DNA of 64,000 bases from Vulcanimicrobiota bacterium (GCA_903970555.1 CAJCJD010000120.1:24482-88481); one strand, 5' to 3'. Counted from the stretch's first letter, positions 38,107-49,745 are shown. Translations and numbers: made by a program. Notes: a model not told the origin generated them from the sequence alone.

Positions 38107-39108
38107 TTAGTGATCCAATGCAGTAACGCGAGCGACAAAGCGATCGCGTTGCGGGTTGTCGAGCAAACCAGCCCAGGTCGCGCCGATGGCGCCACGCAGG
38201 GTAGCGACGCGCTGCACGCTGGCGGCTGAGGGCGGCGGCAGCGCGGCAATTGCCTCTTCCACCACCTCTGGGAAACAGGCCAGCACCAGGTCGCAACCCG
38301 CGGCAAGGTGCGCATGTACGCGCTGCGCGACGCCACCGGCGACGCCAGCCGCGGCCATGCTGATGTCATCGCTGATCACCGCGCCCAGAAAGCCCAGCTC
38401 ATCGCGCAGAATGCCCTGGATCCAACGATGGGAATAACCGGCAGGCTGGTCGTCCACGGCCGGATAGACCACGTGCGCCATCATCACGGCCTCGGCGTGC
38501 GCGGAGAACGCTTCCACAAACGGACGCAGGTCATTTTGGCGGATCTCCTCCAACGGACGCGGATCGATCGCCTGCGCCTTATGGGTATCCACGGCCACCG
38601 AGCCATGACCCGGAAAATGCTTGAGCGTCGCCGCCATACCGCCCAGATGCATGCCGCGCACGTAGGCCTGGATCAATTCACCGGCGATGTCCGGATCGGC
38701 ATGGAAAGCACGTGTACCAATCGCAGCGTTGCCGCGTGCTAGGTCGGCCACCGGCGCAAAGCTGAAATCGATACCACTGGCGCGAAGCTCGCTGGCCATC
38801 ACCCATGCGTGCTCTTCGGCAAGCCGCACAGCCTCGGTCGGATCGCGCTCATATACCTCGCCGATCCTGGCCAGTGCCGGCAGACGCGTAAAGCCTTCGC
38901 GGAAGCGCTGCACGGGGCCGCCTTCCTGATCGACCGCGATAAGGGTTTCCTCGCCCGCCACAGCGCGGATCGACTCCACCAACGCAATCAACTGATCGCG
39001 GTGGGTGAAGTTGCGCGAAAACAGAATGACCCCGGCCACACCCGGCGCAGTTAACCACGCGCGTTCATGCGGCAGCACTTCGGTTCCAGCGATCCCGATC
39101 AGCAGCAT
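38107..39108 (-). CDS. nagZ: Beta-N-acetylhexosaminidase (murein recycling)
   Basis: 333 aa, glycoside hydrolase family 3. Substrate and catalytic motif KHFPGHGSVAVDTH at about residues 161-174 carries the His acid/base of NagZ; catalytic Asp in AVISDDISM. Removes GlcNAc from anhydromuropeptides in the cytoplasm and so influences beta-lactamase induction. Its ATG overlaps the CYTH stop by one base, and hpt follows by 9 bases. Confidence 0.95.
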   Translation of the reverse strand: MLLIGIAGTEVLPHERAWLTAPGVAGVILFSRNFTHRDQLIALVESIRAVAGEETLIAVDQEGGPVQRFREGFTRLPALARIGEVYERDPTEAVRLAEEHAWVMASELRASGIDFSFAPVADLARGNAAIGTRAFHADPDIAGELIQAYVRGMHLGGMAATLKHFPGHGSVAVDTHKAQAIDPRPLEEIRQNDLRPFVEAFSAHAEAVMMAHVVYPAVDDQPAGYSHRWIQGILRDELGFLGAVISDDISMAAAGVAGGVAQRVHAHLAAGCDLVLACFPEVVEEAIAALPPPSAASVQRVATLRGAIGATWAGLLDNPQRDRFVARVTALDH

Positions 39109-39647
39109 CAGGGATGTCCTCCCTGGGCGAGCGCCACATCGGATGCATCACGCTCGTCTGCGTTCCAGCGGGCGAACGGATGATCGATCAGGTTGACGTT
39201 GTAGTAGCGCGCCAGATTGCTGACTTCGCGCCCCAGCCACGCAGGGCGTGGAAACGATGCATCGGCTGCAGGCAATTCGATTTCCGCCACCATCAGGCCA
39301 TGGTTGTCGCCGAGGAATTCGTCGACTTCAAACAGCCATCCGTCCACGTCGACATGATGGCGCGTTTTCTCCAACACGCCATCGCACAACGTATCGAGCA
39401 TGGATTGTGCGTCGGCGAGCGGCATTGACAATTCGTACTCGGCACGCGAGATACCAAGTTCTACCGACTTGATATTGAGCCAGGCCTTTTCACCGCTGAT
39501 GCGCACGCGCACGGAAGCACGCGTCGCACCGTCGCGCAAGGCGCGCACACCGACGAGATAACCCTGCGCGATGTGCATGCTCTGTGTGACGGCCGCGCGC
39601 CAATCGTCGTTGGCGAGCAGAAATTTGCGTTCGATTTCGATACCCAT
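39108..39647 (-). CDS. CYTH-domain protein (triphosphatase-like)
   Basis: 179 aa. Begins with the CYTH signature EIERKFLL; alternating charged strand pattern of the triphosphate tunnel (ASVRVRISGEKAWLNIKS, EVDEFLGDNHGLMVAEIEL). Bacterial members are mostly inorganic triphosphatases, some adenylate cyclases. Coupled to nagZ by a one-base overlap and 17 bases after rlmD. Confidence 0.92.
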   Translation of the reverse strand: MGIEIERKFLLANDDWRAAVTQSMHIAQGYLVGVRALRDGATRASVRVRISGEKAWLNIKSVELGISRAEYELSMPLADAQSMLDTLCDGVLEKTRHHVDVDGWLFEVDEFLGDNHGLMVAEIELPAADASFPRPAWLGREVSNLARYYNVNLIDHPFARWNADERDASDVALAQGGHP

Positions 39648-39664
39648 CGCCGGATGTTACCTGC

Positions 39665-40978
39665 TCAAACCCGTTCGAACAGCGCGATGGATTCGACATG
39701 CGCCGTATGCGGAAACATGTCCATCACGCCCGCCGAGACCAGCCGAAACCCGTGCTGGTTGACCAAGATGCCCGCGTCACGCGCCAGCGATGCCGGATGG
39801 CAGGATACGTACACGATACGGCTCGTTTCCTTGTGCGGCAGGTATTCCAATACTTTATCGGCACCCGCACGCGGCGGATCGAGCAGAAGTTTGTCCCAAG
39901 GCTTGCGCGCCCAGTCTGTGCCACGCTGATCCTCAAACAAGTTGGCTACCTGAAAGTTGGCGTTGGCAATGCCATTACGAGCGGCATTATCGGCGGCGCG
40001 CATGACCAATCCATGTTCGCCCTCCACGCCCGTTACTTCGGCCACGCGCCGCGCCAGCGGCAAGGTGAAGTTGCCCAGTCCGCAAAACAAATCCAGCACG
40101 CGATCCTGCGGTTGCGGATCGAGCAGTTCCAGCGTACGCGCCATCATTCGTCGGTTCATGCCCGCGTTGACCTGCACGAAATCGAGCGGCTGAAATTCCA
40201 GCTCGACGTCGTCCACGCCTTCACCTGCCGGAACGCGGAACGCGAGCCTCGGCTGCTCGGGCCACAACGGGTGCACGCTGCTGATGCCACCGGGCTGCAA
40301 GTAGATGGCGAAACCGTGCTCTTGGCCGAACGTAACCAACGCAGCGCGATCGCGTTCGCTCAACGGCTTGAGATGACGGAAAACCAGCGCGATGGTGTCG
40401 TCACCGGCAGCGAATTCGATTTGCGCGATCTCGGCCGCCGCATCCATGCTGCCGACCAGATCGCCCAGCAAACCAATCTTCGGCCCGAGAGCGGGATGCA
40501 CCACGTCGCAATGCGTGATGTCTGCGACGAAACGCGGATTGCTTTCCTCGCGAAAACCCACCAGCACGCGCCCTTTCTTCGCCACCGCTCGCACTGACAA
40601 GCGTCCCTTGCGGCGATAGCCCCAGGGATCGTCAGTCAGTGGCGGCAGCCAACTTTCCGGCTCTACTTTGCCGATGCGTGCGAAGTTGTCCACCAGCACG
40701 CGTTGCTTGGCTTCGATCTGCGCGGTGGCATCCAGATGTTGCAGCGAGCATCCGCCGCATTGACCAAAGTGAATGCAACGCGGCTCGACGCGATGCGGCG
40801 ACGGCGTGATCACCGCGATGGTCTCCGCCTCGTCGAAATTGCGATGGCGCTTGCGTATCCGCATACGCACCTGCTCGCCGAGCAACGCACCACTGACGAA
40901 TACTGTCTTGCCATCGATGCGTGCAACGCCCCGGCCGTCGTGACTCAAATCAGTGATGGGGGCTTCGAACTCGTTCAT
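39665..40978 (-). CDS. rlmD: 23S rRNA (uracil-1939-C5)-methyltransferase
   Basis: 437 aa. N-terminal TRAM domain (ITDLSHDGRGVARIDGKTVF), iron-sulfur cluster cysteines C68, C74, C77 (CIHFGQCGGC) plus a later Cys in ITHCDVV, then the SAM methyltransferase with DLFCGLGNFTLPLA, LLLDPPRAGADK and nucleophile in YVSCHPASLARD. Modifies U1939 of 23S rRNA. Start at MNEFEAP precedes the TRAM domain; open frame continues further up without coding character. Head of the rlmD-CYTH-nagZ-hpt-phosphorylase run. Confidence 0.95.
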   Translation of the reverse strand: MNEFEAPITDLSHDGRGVARIDGKTVFVSGALLGEQVRMRIRKRHRNFDEAETIAVITPSPHRVEPRCIHFGQCGGCSLQHLDATAQIEAKQRVLVDNFARIGKVEPESWLPPLTDDPWGYRRKGRLSVRAVAKKGRVLVGFREESNPRFVADITHCDVVHPALGPKIGLLGDLVGSMDAAAEIAQIEFAAGDDTIALVFRHLKPLSERDRAALVTFGQEHGFAIYLQPGGISSVHPLWPEQPRLAFRVPAGEGVDDVELEFQPLDFVQVNAGMNRRMMARTLELLDPQPQDRVLDLFCGLGNFTLPLARRVAEVTGVEGEHGLVMRAADNAARNGIANANFQVANLFEDQRGTDWARKPWDKLLLDPPRAGADKVLEYLPHKETSRIVYVSCHPASLARDAGILVNQHGFRLVSAGVMDMFPHTAHVESIALFERV

Positions 40979-41096
40979 CGGCACTCTTTGAAAGCGTGGT
41001 GCCAGGATCAGGGACCCAGGCGAAGGGATAAGGGAAAAAGACAGGCCAGGTCCATGAAGGGCCGGCTGCAGGTTCACATGATACCAGCGGGTCCGA

Positions 41097-43118
41097 TCAG
41101 CGTTCGGCGACGCTGCCCTGGGCGGCCGTTTTCAGGCGATGAACCAGTACCGGCCAATCGATTCGTGACTGCTCCCCGACCACACGCATCGATGGCAGCC
41201 CACTGCCCTCGACGATGGTGTAACCGCTTGCATCCCTGTCCAGGCCGCTCAAGTTACATACGCCGTCTTGCAGGCTGCCGTTGAGAGCCATCTGTTTGTA
41301 GTTGAACGTCTTGAACAGCTTCAACACCGCGCCTTGCAGACCGCTGGCGGGGCTGCCGCCGGTTACGATCGACAGGTTGTTGGCCGCACGTAGGCTGATG
41401 CGTCCGCCGTTTTGGGCAAGCAAGGAAGCCTTGAACGCGACCGGATTTCCGCCTACCAACCGCAGGCCGTCAATCGAGCCGTCCATCCGCCCGTTGATGC
41501 TGCCGAAGTTGAACGTGTCCGTCAGTGGCGCCAGGTCCAGCTGATGCAGGGTGATGTCGCCTATCACCACGGGGTTATCGCTCAACGGCTGCTGCGTGGC
41601 CAGATGGGTGAGCACGGCCGATCCGTCGAAGGCTTTGATCGTCAGCTCGCCTTCCAACGCATAACGGTCGCCGGTCCATTGCATACCGGTGATCGCGCCA
41701 CTCATCGTGCCCGCAAACGGTGTCCAGCCGAAGGTCTGGTTGAGCGTGGGCATGTCCACACCCACCACGTTCGCAGCAAGACTCAAGCGTTGCGCCTTGA
41801 CCGCAGCAGGGAGCCACTCCAGCGATGTGACATGCACCTGCCCTTTCCATATCGGTACGTCGAGCGGTGATTGCAGCTCAAGGCCGCCATCGTGGCTACG
41901 CCAGTGCGACTGCGCCGCTGGCACCGCGACGCGACGCAGGACCAGCTGATTCCAGCCGAATACTGTTGGAGCCTTGTCGGCTTGCGCAGACCAATCCACG
42001 CCGCCATGCAGGCCATTGGCTTGCATCTGGCCGGTGCTGTCGGCGATGTCGAGTCCATCGGTGTGAAAGGCAAAGCTGCGCCAGGTATCAGCAGCGTAGT
42101 CGAGGTGTCCATCCAACTGGCCGGCGATATGCAGGTTCGGCGCAGCCATAGTGTCGAGCCACGGTTGGCCGTAGCGATCGTAGGCAGCCGGGAAATGCGC
42201 CTGGAAATGATCCAGCTTGAGCTTTTGCAGGTTGCCCTTGGCGTCGACGGACAGGGTGCCGTCCACTTGCAAGGCATCGGCGTCATCCACGTGCAGATGA
42301 TTGATGTCGAAGCCGCTATGTTGCATATCGGCGCCGACGTCCAGCACCACATCGTGCGCAGGAAGCCGGGCAAGCACCGACCCAAATTGCAGCACGCCGC
42401 CGTGCAAGCCGCCATTCAGCGCCAGCTGCGCCGGACGACTGGTGCCGTCGAAGGCGAAGCGTCCATGACCGGCCACGCCATCGCCCACCAGGCTGCCGGT
42501 CGGCGTGGCGTATTTGAGGTCGGCGACCGTGAAATCCCCGGACGATTGCAGCCCCTCATTCCGCGCGTCGACAGCAAGATCGGCATCCAGCTTTCCTCCG
42601 GTGATATGCCCCGCCCACAGGGTTCCAAGCATCCCTTGCAACCAGCCCGCGGGCAGGTTGCGCAGATTGACCTGGGCGTGGCTGGGTTGATCCAGCGGGA
42701 ACGCGGCACCAATGCGTATGCCTCCTTGGACCGCATTGATCTCCAGCGTATTGGCCGAGGCATCGACGACGAGATTGACCGTAGCGTTGCCCAACGCCCC
42801 ACCAGGCGCCCCCGCGAGCTGCACGGTGCCATCGAAAAACCAGCGCATCTGAACATCGCGCCGCAGGCTGCCCTCCAAGGTCAGCCCGACCCGCCGCCAG
42901 CCGAGCGCAGGGATATCGGCCTTGCCCGCATGCAGACTGACTTTCACGCTGCTCGGATCGGTGCCGGGAACCAACTGGGCCCGCACGTCCTGCAGGCTGG
43001 CCCCAGGCAGATCGATCCGCTTGGCAACAACCACGGTGTCCGCCCACGACGGCATCGCCCAAAGCAGGCCATAGAGGGCGAAGAGGCATAGCAGCGGACG
43101 GCTGAATGGTCGGAACAT
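41097..43118 (-). CDS. Large periplasmic YdbH/AsmA-like protein
   Basis: 673 aa. N-terminal signal/anchor (LLCLFALYGLLWAMPSWA), then hundreds of residues of short beta-strand repeats typical of AsmA/YdbH/TamB-type lipid-transfer proteins (WAGHITGGKLDADLAVDAR, TMSGAITGMQWTGDRYALEG, INGRMDGSIDGLRLVGGNP). The C-terminal part (ISLRAANNLSIVTGGSP.., YKQMALNGSLQDGVCNLSG) resembles the DUF3971/YdbH end. Bridges inner and outer membrane to move phospholipids in the family model; here inferred. Divergent from the REC-Hpt gene by 46 bases. Confidence 0.78.
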   Translation of the reverse strand: MFRPFSRPLLCLFALYGLLWAMPSWADTVVVAKRIDLPGASLQDVRAQLVPGTDPSSVKVSLHAGKADIPALGWRRVGLTLEGSLRRDVQMRWFFDGTVQLAGAPGGALGNATVNLVVDASANTLEINAVQGGIRIGAAFPLDQPSHAQVNLRNLPAGWLQGMLGTLWAGHITGGKLDADLAVDARNEGLQSSGDFTVADLKYATPTGSLVGDGVAGHGRFAFDGTSRPAQLALNGGLHGGVLQFGSVLARLPAHDVVLDVGADMQHSGFDINHLHVDDADALQVDGTLSVDAKGNLQKLKLDHFQAHFPAAYDRYGQPWLDTMAAPNLHIAGQLDGHLDYAADTWRSFAFHTDGLDIADSTGQMQANGLHGGVDWSAQADKAPTVFGWNQLVLRRVAVPAAQSHWRSHDGGLELQSPLDVPIWKGQVHVTSLEWLPAAVKAQRLSLAANVVGVDMPTLNQTFGWTPFAGTMSGAITGMQWTGDRYALEGELTIKAFDGSAVLTHLATQQPLSDNPVVIGDITLHQLDLAPLTDTFNFGSINGRMDGSIDGLRLVGGNPVAFKASLLAQNGGRISLRAANNLSIVTGGSPASGLQGAVLKLFKTFNYKQMALNGSLQDGVCNLSGLDRDASGYTIVEGSGLPSMRVVGEQSRIDWPVLVHRLKTAAQGSVAER

Positions 43119-43164
43119 GTAAGCGCATTCTGCCAAACTAAGATGAACGAAACGGACTACTTCG

Positions 43165-43899
43165 ATGCCGTACCCGTCAGCCACCCTACCCGAGTGCCCT
43201 CCCGGACCCTCCGTGCTGGTGGCGGATGACGACGCCATCAGCCGCAGTTTTCTGGGAGATGGCCTGCGTCAGCTGGGTGCGCGGGTCATGCTCAGCGTCG
43301 ATGGCGAGTCAGCGCTGGAGGTGGCAACTGCCGAGACGTTCGATTTGCTGCTGCTCGATTGCCGCATGCCCAATGCCGGTGCGGTCAACGTGCTGACCCG
43401 TCTGCGCAACGATGCGAAGGCATCTTCCTCCTGCAGTCCTGCCGTCGCCAGCAGCGCGGAGCTCGACGCAAACGATCAACGTGTTCTGCTCGCGGCTGGT
43501 TTTCATGCGGTGCTTCTCAAACCGTGCACGTTGCTCGATCTGCAGAATGTCTTGCAGCTGGCCAACACGGAACGCCGCCGCCTGCCCGTGCTTGACGATG
43601 GGCTCGCGCTTAACGCCAGTGGCACGCCCAACGTGGTTCAGGCGCTGCGTGGGCTGTTTCGGCAGGAGCTGTTGAACATTGATCAGGAACTTGACGGCCT
43701 ATGCGCAGATGCCGGCGGACTTGAAGCGCGCCTGCACAAGTTGCGTTCCTCGTGCGGATTCTGCGGCGCATCCTCGCTAGCCGAACACATTGTCTCGCTG
43801 CAACAGCATTTGAAGTTGGCGCACCGCGGCGCCATGTTGCCGCTGGCTGATTTTCGTCAATCGCTACGGCAGACGATTGAAGCCTTGGACGCACGCTAG
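43165..43899 (+). CDS. Response regulator with C-terminal Hpt domain
   Basis: 244 aa. Receiver domain residues about 14-130: acidic pocket D21-D22-D23, phosphoacceptor D65 (LLLLDCRMP) and Lys119 (AVLLKP). The conserved Thr/Ser position is within PAVASSAEL. Residues about 150-240 form a four-helix bundle with H191-K-L-R-S-S-C-G-F-C-G-A, matching the Hpt phosphoacceptor block H-x-L-K-G-S. It is a free-standing phosphorelay intermediate with no DNA-binding output and no kinase next to it. No obvious ribosome site. Confidence 0.85.
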   Translation: MPYPSATLPECPPGPSVLVADDDAISRSFLGDGLRQLGARVMLSVDGESALEVATAETFDLLLLDCRMPNAGAVNVLTRLRNDAKASSSCSPAVASSAELDANDQRVLLAAGFHAVLLKPCTLLDLQNVLQLANTERRRLPVLDDGLALNASGTPNVVQALRGLFRQELLNIDQELDGLCADAGGLEARLHKLRSSCGFCGASSLAEHIVSLQQHLKLAHRGAMLPLADFRQSLRQTIEALDAR

Positions 43900-43902
43900 T
43901 AG

Positions 43903-44613
43903 CTAACGCCGCGCGAGCCCCGATCGAAAAACACGCCACGCGCGCAGCTCGACACCGCCCAGGTGAAAGCGGATCAATTCGCGCATCATGCCGCGCAAAG
44001 CATGCAAGCCTTGAGCATCGGGCATGCGATCTTCAAGCAATGACAGCAGATCGTCGCCACGTAGTGCGTGCGGATCGTTCGCGCCACATCGCATTGGGCC
44101 GTGCTCAGGGCGATATGTATAAAGCGCATCGGCCTGCAACAGTTCACCACTGTCCGCATCGTTATCCAGTTGCAAGGCGTAACCCAGCGCGGCCAGCAGA
44201 TCGCGTTCAAAACGACGCAGGTGCCAACCTAGCGACTCGCTGGTGGCGAGGCGAGAAAGGGTCTGTGCGTAGGCAGCGTAGAGCGATGGATACGGATCCT
44301 GCCGTTCGGTGAGGCGTACGACCAACTCATTGACATAAAGACCCGCCACGCCTGCATCACCGGACAGGCGCAACGGTGCCGCTACCGATTCGGCGCCACG
44401 CAAGGTTGCCAGCTCACCGCGCAGTTGCAGATCCAAAGCCAGTGACTGAAACGGCTCGAGCTGCGACCGTTGCAATCGGCCACGCTCACTTCTCACACCG
44501 CGCGCGACGACGCCAAGACGCCCGTGATCGCGTGTCAGGCATTCGAGCAACAGCGAGGTTTCCCGATAAGGACGCGAATGCAATACGAAGGCAGGCTGTT
44601 GCTCAAGGAGCAT
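43903..44613 (-). CDS. recO: DNA repair protein RecO
   Basis: 236 aa. N-terminal OB fold (QPAFVLHSRPYRETSLLLEC, GRLGVVARGVRS), helical middle and C-terminal region. Loads RecA onto SSB-coated DNA with RecR. No zinc-finger cysteine cluster, as in many gammaproteobacterial RecO. Downstream end of the lepA-lepB-DUF4845-rnc-era-recO block; 32 bases after era. Confidence 0.95.
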   Translation of the reverse strand: MLLEQQPAFVLHSRPYRETSLLLECLTRDHGRLGVVARGVRSERGRLQRSQLEPFQSLALDLQLRGELATLRGAESVAAPLRLSGDAGVAGLYVNELVVRLTERQDPYPSLYAAYAQTLSRLATSESLGWHLRRFERDLLAALGYALQLDNDADSGELLQADALYTYRPEHGPMRCGANDPHALRGDDLLSLLEDRMPDAQGLHALRGMMRELIRFHLGGVELRAWRVFRSGLARR

Positions 44614-44645
44614 GACGACGATGGCCCCTTCCTAGTTAGCGTCGG

Positions 44646-45587
44646 TCAATCCGTGTAACCGAACTGCTTCAACATGCCCTCGTCGTCCACCCAGCCCTCG
44701 CGCACCTTCACCCATAGGCGAAGAAACACTTTGCGATCGAACATGCGCTCCATATGGCGACGGGCCGCTGTACCGATCGCCTTCAACTGCTCGCCACCCT
44801 GGCCGATCACGATGGCTTTCTGTCCGTCGCGCTCGACCCAGATCACGGCATGGATTTCCGCTATGCCATCCGGGCGATCGGTGAATTGCTCGATCTCGAC
44901 CGTCGTGGCATATGGCAATTCTTGATCGAGGCGCAACATCAATTGCTCGCGCACCATTTCGGCAGCAAGGAAACGTTCGCTGCGATCGGTAATTTCATCT
45001 TCGCCAAACACCGGTGCGCGCACCGGCAGGCGTGCCAGGATGTCGCGGGTGAGCGCCTCAAGACCTTTGCGCTTCAGTGCGCTGATGTAGTGCACGGCTT
45101 CGAAGCTGTGCTTCTCGCTAAGGTCCGCGACAAAAGGCAGCAAGGTCGCCTTGTCCTTGCTCAGGTCGACTTTGTTGATCACCAGCAGGCGAGGAATTTT
45201 CTGTTCGGCAAGCACTTCGTAAAGCGCCTCATCCTCATCGGTCCAGCGACCGGCTTCGATCACCTGCAAGGCCAGTTCGACTTCGCTGATGGCCGAACGA
45301 ACGGCGCGATTGAGGCTGCGATTCATGGCCCGCTTGGCGCCGCGATGCAAACCGGGCGTGTCGACATACAGGATCTGGCCAGCGTCGCTGGTTGCAATGC
45401 CGAGGATCCGATGACGCGTGGTCTGCGGTCTGGGACTGACGATCGACAGCCGAAAGCCGATCAAGGCATTGAGCAGGGTCGATTTGCCGACGTTCGGTCG
45501 GCCAGCCAGCGCTACAAATCCGCAACGGAAATCCGGATTCGGCAATGCGTTATCGGCGACGTCGTCGCCTTCGCGTTCATCATTCAT
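44646..45587 (-). CDS. era: GTPase Era
   Basis: 313 aa from the ATG at MNDERE. G1 [13 protein letters not shown] at about residue 29, G3 DTPGLH, G4 NKVD, and the C-terminal KH domain with [12 protein letters not shown] that binds the 16S rRNA 3' end. Essential for 30S maturation. The N-terminal 20 residues before the G domain are an acidic extension. Open frame continues upstream to 45668 but without conservation. Between rnc and recO as usual. Confidence 0.96.
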   Translation of the reverse strand: MNDEREGDDVADNALPNPDFRCGFVALAGRPNVGKSTLLNALIGFRLSIVSPRPQTTRHRILGIATSDAGQILYVDTPGLHRGAKRAMNRSLNRAVRSAISEVELALQVIEAGRWTDEDEALYEVLAEQKIPRLLVINKVDLSKDKATLLPFVADLSEKHSFEAVHYISALKRKGLEALTRDILARLPVRAPVFGEDEITDRSERFLAAEMVREQLMLRLDQELPYATTVEIEQFTDRPDGIAEIHAVIWVERDGQKAIVIGQGGEQLKAIGTAARRHMERMFDRKVFLRLWVKVREGWVDDEGMLKQFGYTD

Positions 45588-45725
45588 GGCACGCAAGTAC
45601 TCTTCGTAGACAGGTGTAGCATGGCGCCGCGCGTCGCCGAACGCCACTGGATGGGGCAAATACCCCACGGTGAGAAAGCGGTTAAGCGGCCCCGGAGCGA
45701 TCCTGATTGGTTCTGGGGCGATGTA

Positions 45726-46385
45726 TCAATGCTTGTCCTGGGCGTCCAGCAAACGTCCAAGCACGATTTCGGCGGCATCCTGTTCAGCGAGGCGCCGACT
45801 GCTGCCGCGACCGGCTGCAGTAACGGAAAACGGCTCGGCCACAACACAGTTCACATCGAAAATGCGCGCGTGATCCTCGCCTTGCGTTCCCACCAGATCG
45901 TATTGAGGTAAGGGCCAACCTTGGGCCTGCAACCATTCCTGCAGGCGGGTTTTGGCATCCTTGGACGAGCGCGGCAACGCCACGACGCGATCGGTGAACA
46001 AGGTTCGCACGGTTTCCCTGCAGGCGTCGAAACCACCGTCGAGGTAAACCGCCGCGACCAGCGCCTCGAACGCATCGGCCAATATCGAATCCCGACGAAA
46101 GCCACCGCTTTTGAGTTCACCGGAACCGAGCTTGAGGCGATCGCCGAGCTCCAGCTCGCGCGCCATGACAGCAAGGGCCTGGCCGTTGACGAGTTGTGCT
46201 CGCAGGCGTGACATCTCGCCTTCGGTGGCCTTTGGATGCGTTTCGTACAACATCTCGGCAACGATCGCCCCAAGCAGTGCATCGCCCAGGAACTCCATGC
46301 GCTCATTGTTAGGCTTGCCCGCGCTACGGTGGGTTAAAGCGAGCGCGGCGAGCGACGCATCACGGAAGCGGTAAGTCAATTCCAC
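45726..46385 (-). CDS. rnc: Ribonuclease III
   Basis: 219 aa. Catalytic domain signature NERMEFLGDALLGAIV (Glu31, Asp35 metal ligands) and second acidic cluster DAFEALVAAVYLDGGFD; C-terminal double-stranded RNA-binding domain (ARIFDVNCVVAEPFSVTAAG, RRLAEQDAAEIVL). Processes rRNA and double-stranded RNAs. Two bases after the DUF4845 gene. Confidence 0.97.
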   Translation of the reverse strand: MELTYRFRDASLAALALTHRSAGKPNNERMEFLGDALLGAIVAEMLYETHPKATEGEMSRLRAQLVNGQALAVMARELELGDRLKLGSGELKSGGFRRDSILADAFEALVAAVYLDGGFDACRETVRTLFTDRVVALPRSSKDAKTRLQEWLQAQGWPLPQYDLVGTQGEDHARIFDVNCVVAEPFSVTAAGRGSSRRLAEQDAAEIVLGRLLDAQDKH

Positions 46386-46387
46386 TG

Positions 46388-46774
46388 TTATTGCGGGACG
46401 GCCATATTGCCTTGCACAGGCACGCCCTTGTCGAAATGAATCACGAAATCGATGTTGTACATGAACGGAATTTGCTTGTCGTAGGAGACGTGCAGCTCGT
46501 TACCGCTGGGGCCCGGCCCCATCGTGATATCCGCGGGATGGATCGTGGCGTCATCGACATATTGGAAACCCAGCTTGAACATCAGTTCGCGGCGAATTTG
46601 GTCGAGCGACTTGCCCTCGACGCCCTCGCTCGAAATCTGGTTCATCGCCTTCACGACACCTGCGTATTCAATGTAGGAAGGCACCAGCTTCATCCCCATA
46701 AAGACGAAAAAGCCGACCACCACCAACACCATCAAAAACCCCATAAGGGTTATGCCTGCTTGCTTCGATTTCAT
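46388..46774 (-). CDS. DUF4845 membrane protein
   Basis: 128 aa. One N-terminal membrane helix (MGFLMVLVVVGFFVFMGMKL) preceded by a basic stretch and followed by a small periplasmic domain (YIEYAGVVKAMNQISSEG..). Position between lepB and rnc is conserved in gammaproteobacteria, matching DUF4845; function unknown. GAGGGG site 6 bases before the ATG fixes the start against longer frames. Confidence 0.88.
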   Translation of the reverse strand: MKSKQAGITLMGFLMVLVVVGFFVFMGMKLVPSYIEYAGVVKAMNQISSEGVEGKSLDQIRRELMFKLGFQYVDDATIHPADITMGPGPSGNELHVSYDKQIPFMYNIDFVIHFDKGVPVQGNMAVPQ

Positions 46775-46907
46775 AGTCCCCTCGCTACGCCGCGAATGCG
46801 GCCCGCCCTGATTCGAAACCAACCGCCCTGCCATACTTTGCCCGGTCGGCGCGCGCATCGCCAGCGACATGTTCACGATTCCGCGCCGAGCCGACCATGC
46901 GACCTTA

Positions 46908-47807
46908 TCAACGAATGATGGTGCCGATCCGGTGGATGTCGACTGCACCGGTGTGTAACCCCTTCCAGCTGAACCAGATCATGAACGCCTTTCCGACCAG
47001 GTTCTGTTCCGGCATGCAGCCCCACCAGCGGCTGTCCTCGCTGTTTTCGCGGTCGTCGCCCATCACGATATAGCAGTTCGGCGGCACGACCGAGGGCACC
47101 TTGGCATTCGGAATCGGCGGCGTTGGACCGCGTGACGGCATGCGTGCGATCTGGTGATTGACCGAACCGAGCTGCTCGCTCCAAATGGTGGCGTTGTTGT
47201 ACAGCAGCTCGCTGTCCTCGGTACGGTTCGGGTTGCCGGTAAAAGGCCCGATCTCCGTATCGACGACGGGCTTGCCGTTGATGACGATCTGGCTGTCATG
47301 CACTTCGATCGTGTCGCCCGGCAACCCGATGATGCGCTTGATCCAATTTTGGTTGGCCACCGGCGCGTGCGGATCCGCACAAGAAATATCGCCGCTGCGG
47401 ACGGTGTTGCCGTCCTGATCCTGGCAGATGTAGCCCGGGAAACGGAACACGATCACGTCACCGCGCTTGGGCTCGCCCAGGCTCACGACCTTGTTGTTGA
47501 AGGCCGGCAGGCGCAGGCCGTATGCAAATTTGTTGACCAGGATGAAATCGCCAACATCCAGCGTCGGCATCATCGAACCGGACGGAATGCGGAACGGCTC
47601 AGCCACGAAAGAACGCAGCAGCAACACCACGAAGATCACCGGGAACAGTGAACGGGCCCAGTCCACAGCCGCTGGATCGCGATATTCCTCGCCAGCGGCG
47701 ACATAACGTGCCTGGCGCTTTTTATAGAAAAGCAGGCGATCAAGTCCCCACACCACGCCGAACACGACGGTGAGGACCAGCAGAATTGCCGAAAAATCAA
47801 AATCCAT
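46908..47807 (-). CDS. lepB: Signal peptidase I
   Basis: 299 aa. Two N-terminal membrane helices (about 5-25 and 55-75), catalytic Ser in FRIPSGSMMPTL at about residue 77, catalytic Lys in PKRGDVIVFRFPG at about 114, box GDNRENSxDSR-like VMGDDRENSEDSRWWG. Cleaves signal peptides of exported proteins at the periplasmic face. Follows lepA by 22 bases. Confidence 0.96.
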   Translation of the reverse strand: MDFDFSAILLVLTVVFGVVWGLDRLLFYKKRQARYVAAGEEYRDPAAVDWARSLFPVIFVVLLLRSFVAEPFRIPSGSMMPTLDVGDFILVNKFAYGLRLPAFNNKVVSLGEPKRGDVIVFRFPGYICQDQDGNTVRSGDISCADPHAPVANQNWIKRIIGLPGDTIEVHDSQIVINGKPVVDTEIGPFTGNPNRTEDSELLYNNATIWSEQLGSVNHQIARMPSRGPTPPIPNAKVPSVVPPNCYIVMGDDRENSEDSRWWGCMPEQNLVGKAFMIWFSWKGLHTGAVDIHRIGTIIR

Positions 47808-47829
47808 GCAATGACTCCATAGCCCGCTG

Positions 47830-49620
<1,791 letters not shown>

Positions 49621-49745
49621 GGAATACGCTGTCAGCCTCACCGCCTCGCGCGATGCACAGGCAGCCTATCACCGGGATGGCGATATTAGCCGCTCATTAT
49701 CGCATGGAATGCGCGGTGAGACTGTACGAGCGAGTCCGCAAATTC

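Noticed and set aside
41871..43091. 406-aa open frame antisense to the YdbH/AsmA-like gene
   Set aside because: Composition of a shadow frame, no ribosome site, opposite a gene with signal peptide and repeat structure.
44754..45911. 385-aa open frame antisense to era and the rnc end
   Set aside because: Covers two certain genes on the other strand and has no recognisable domain.
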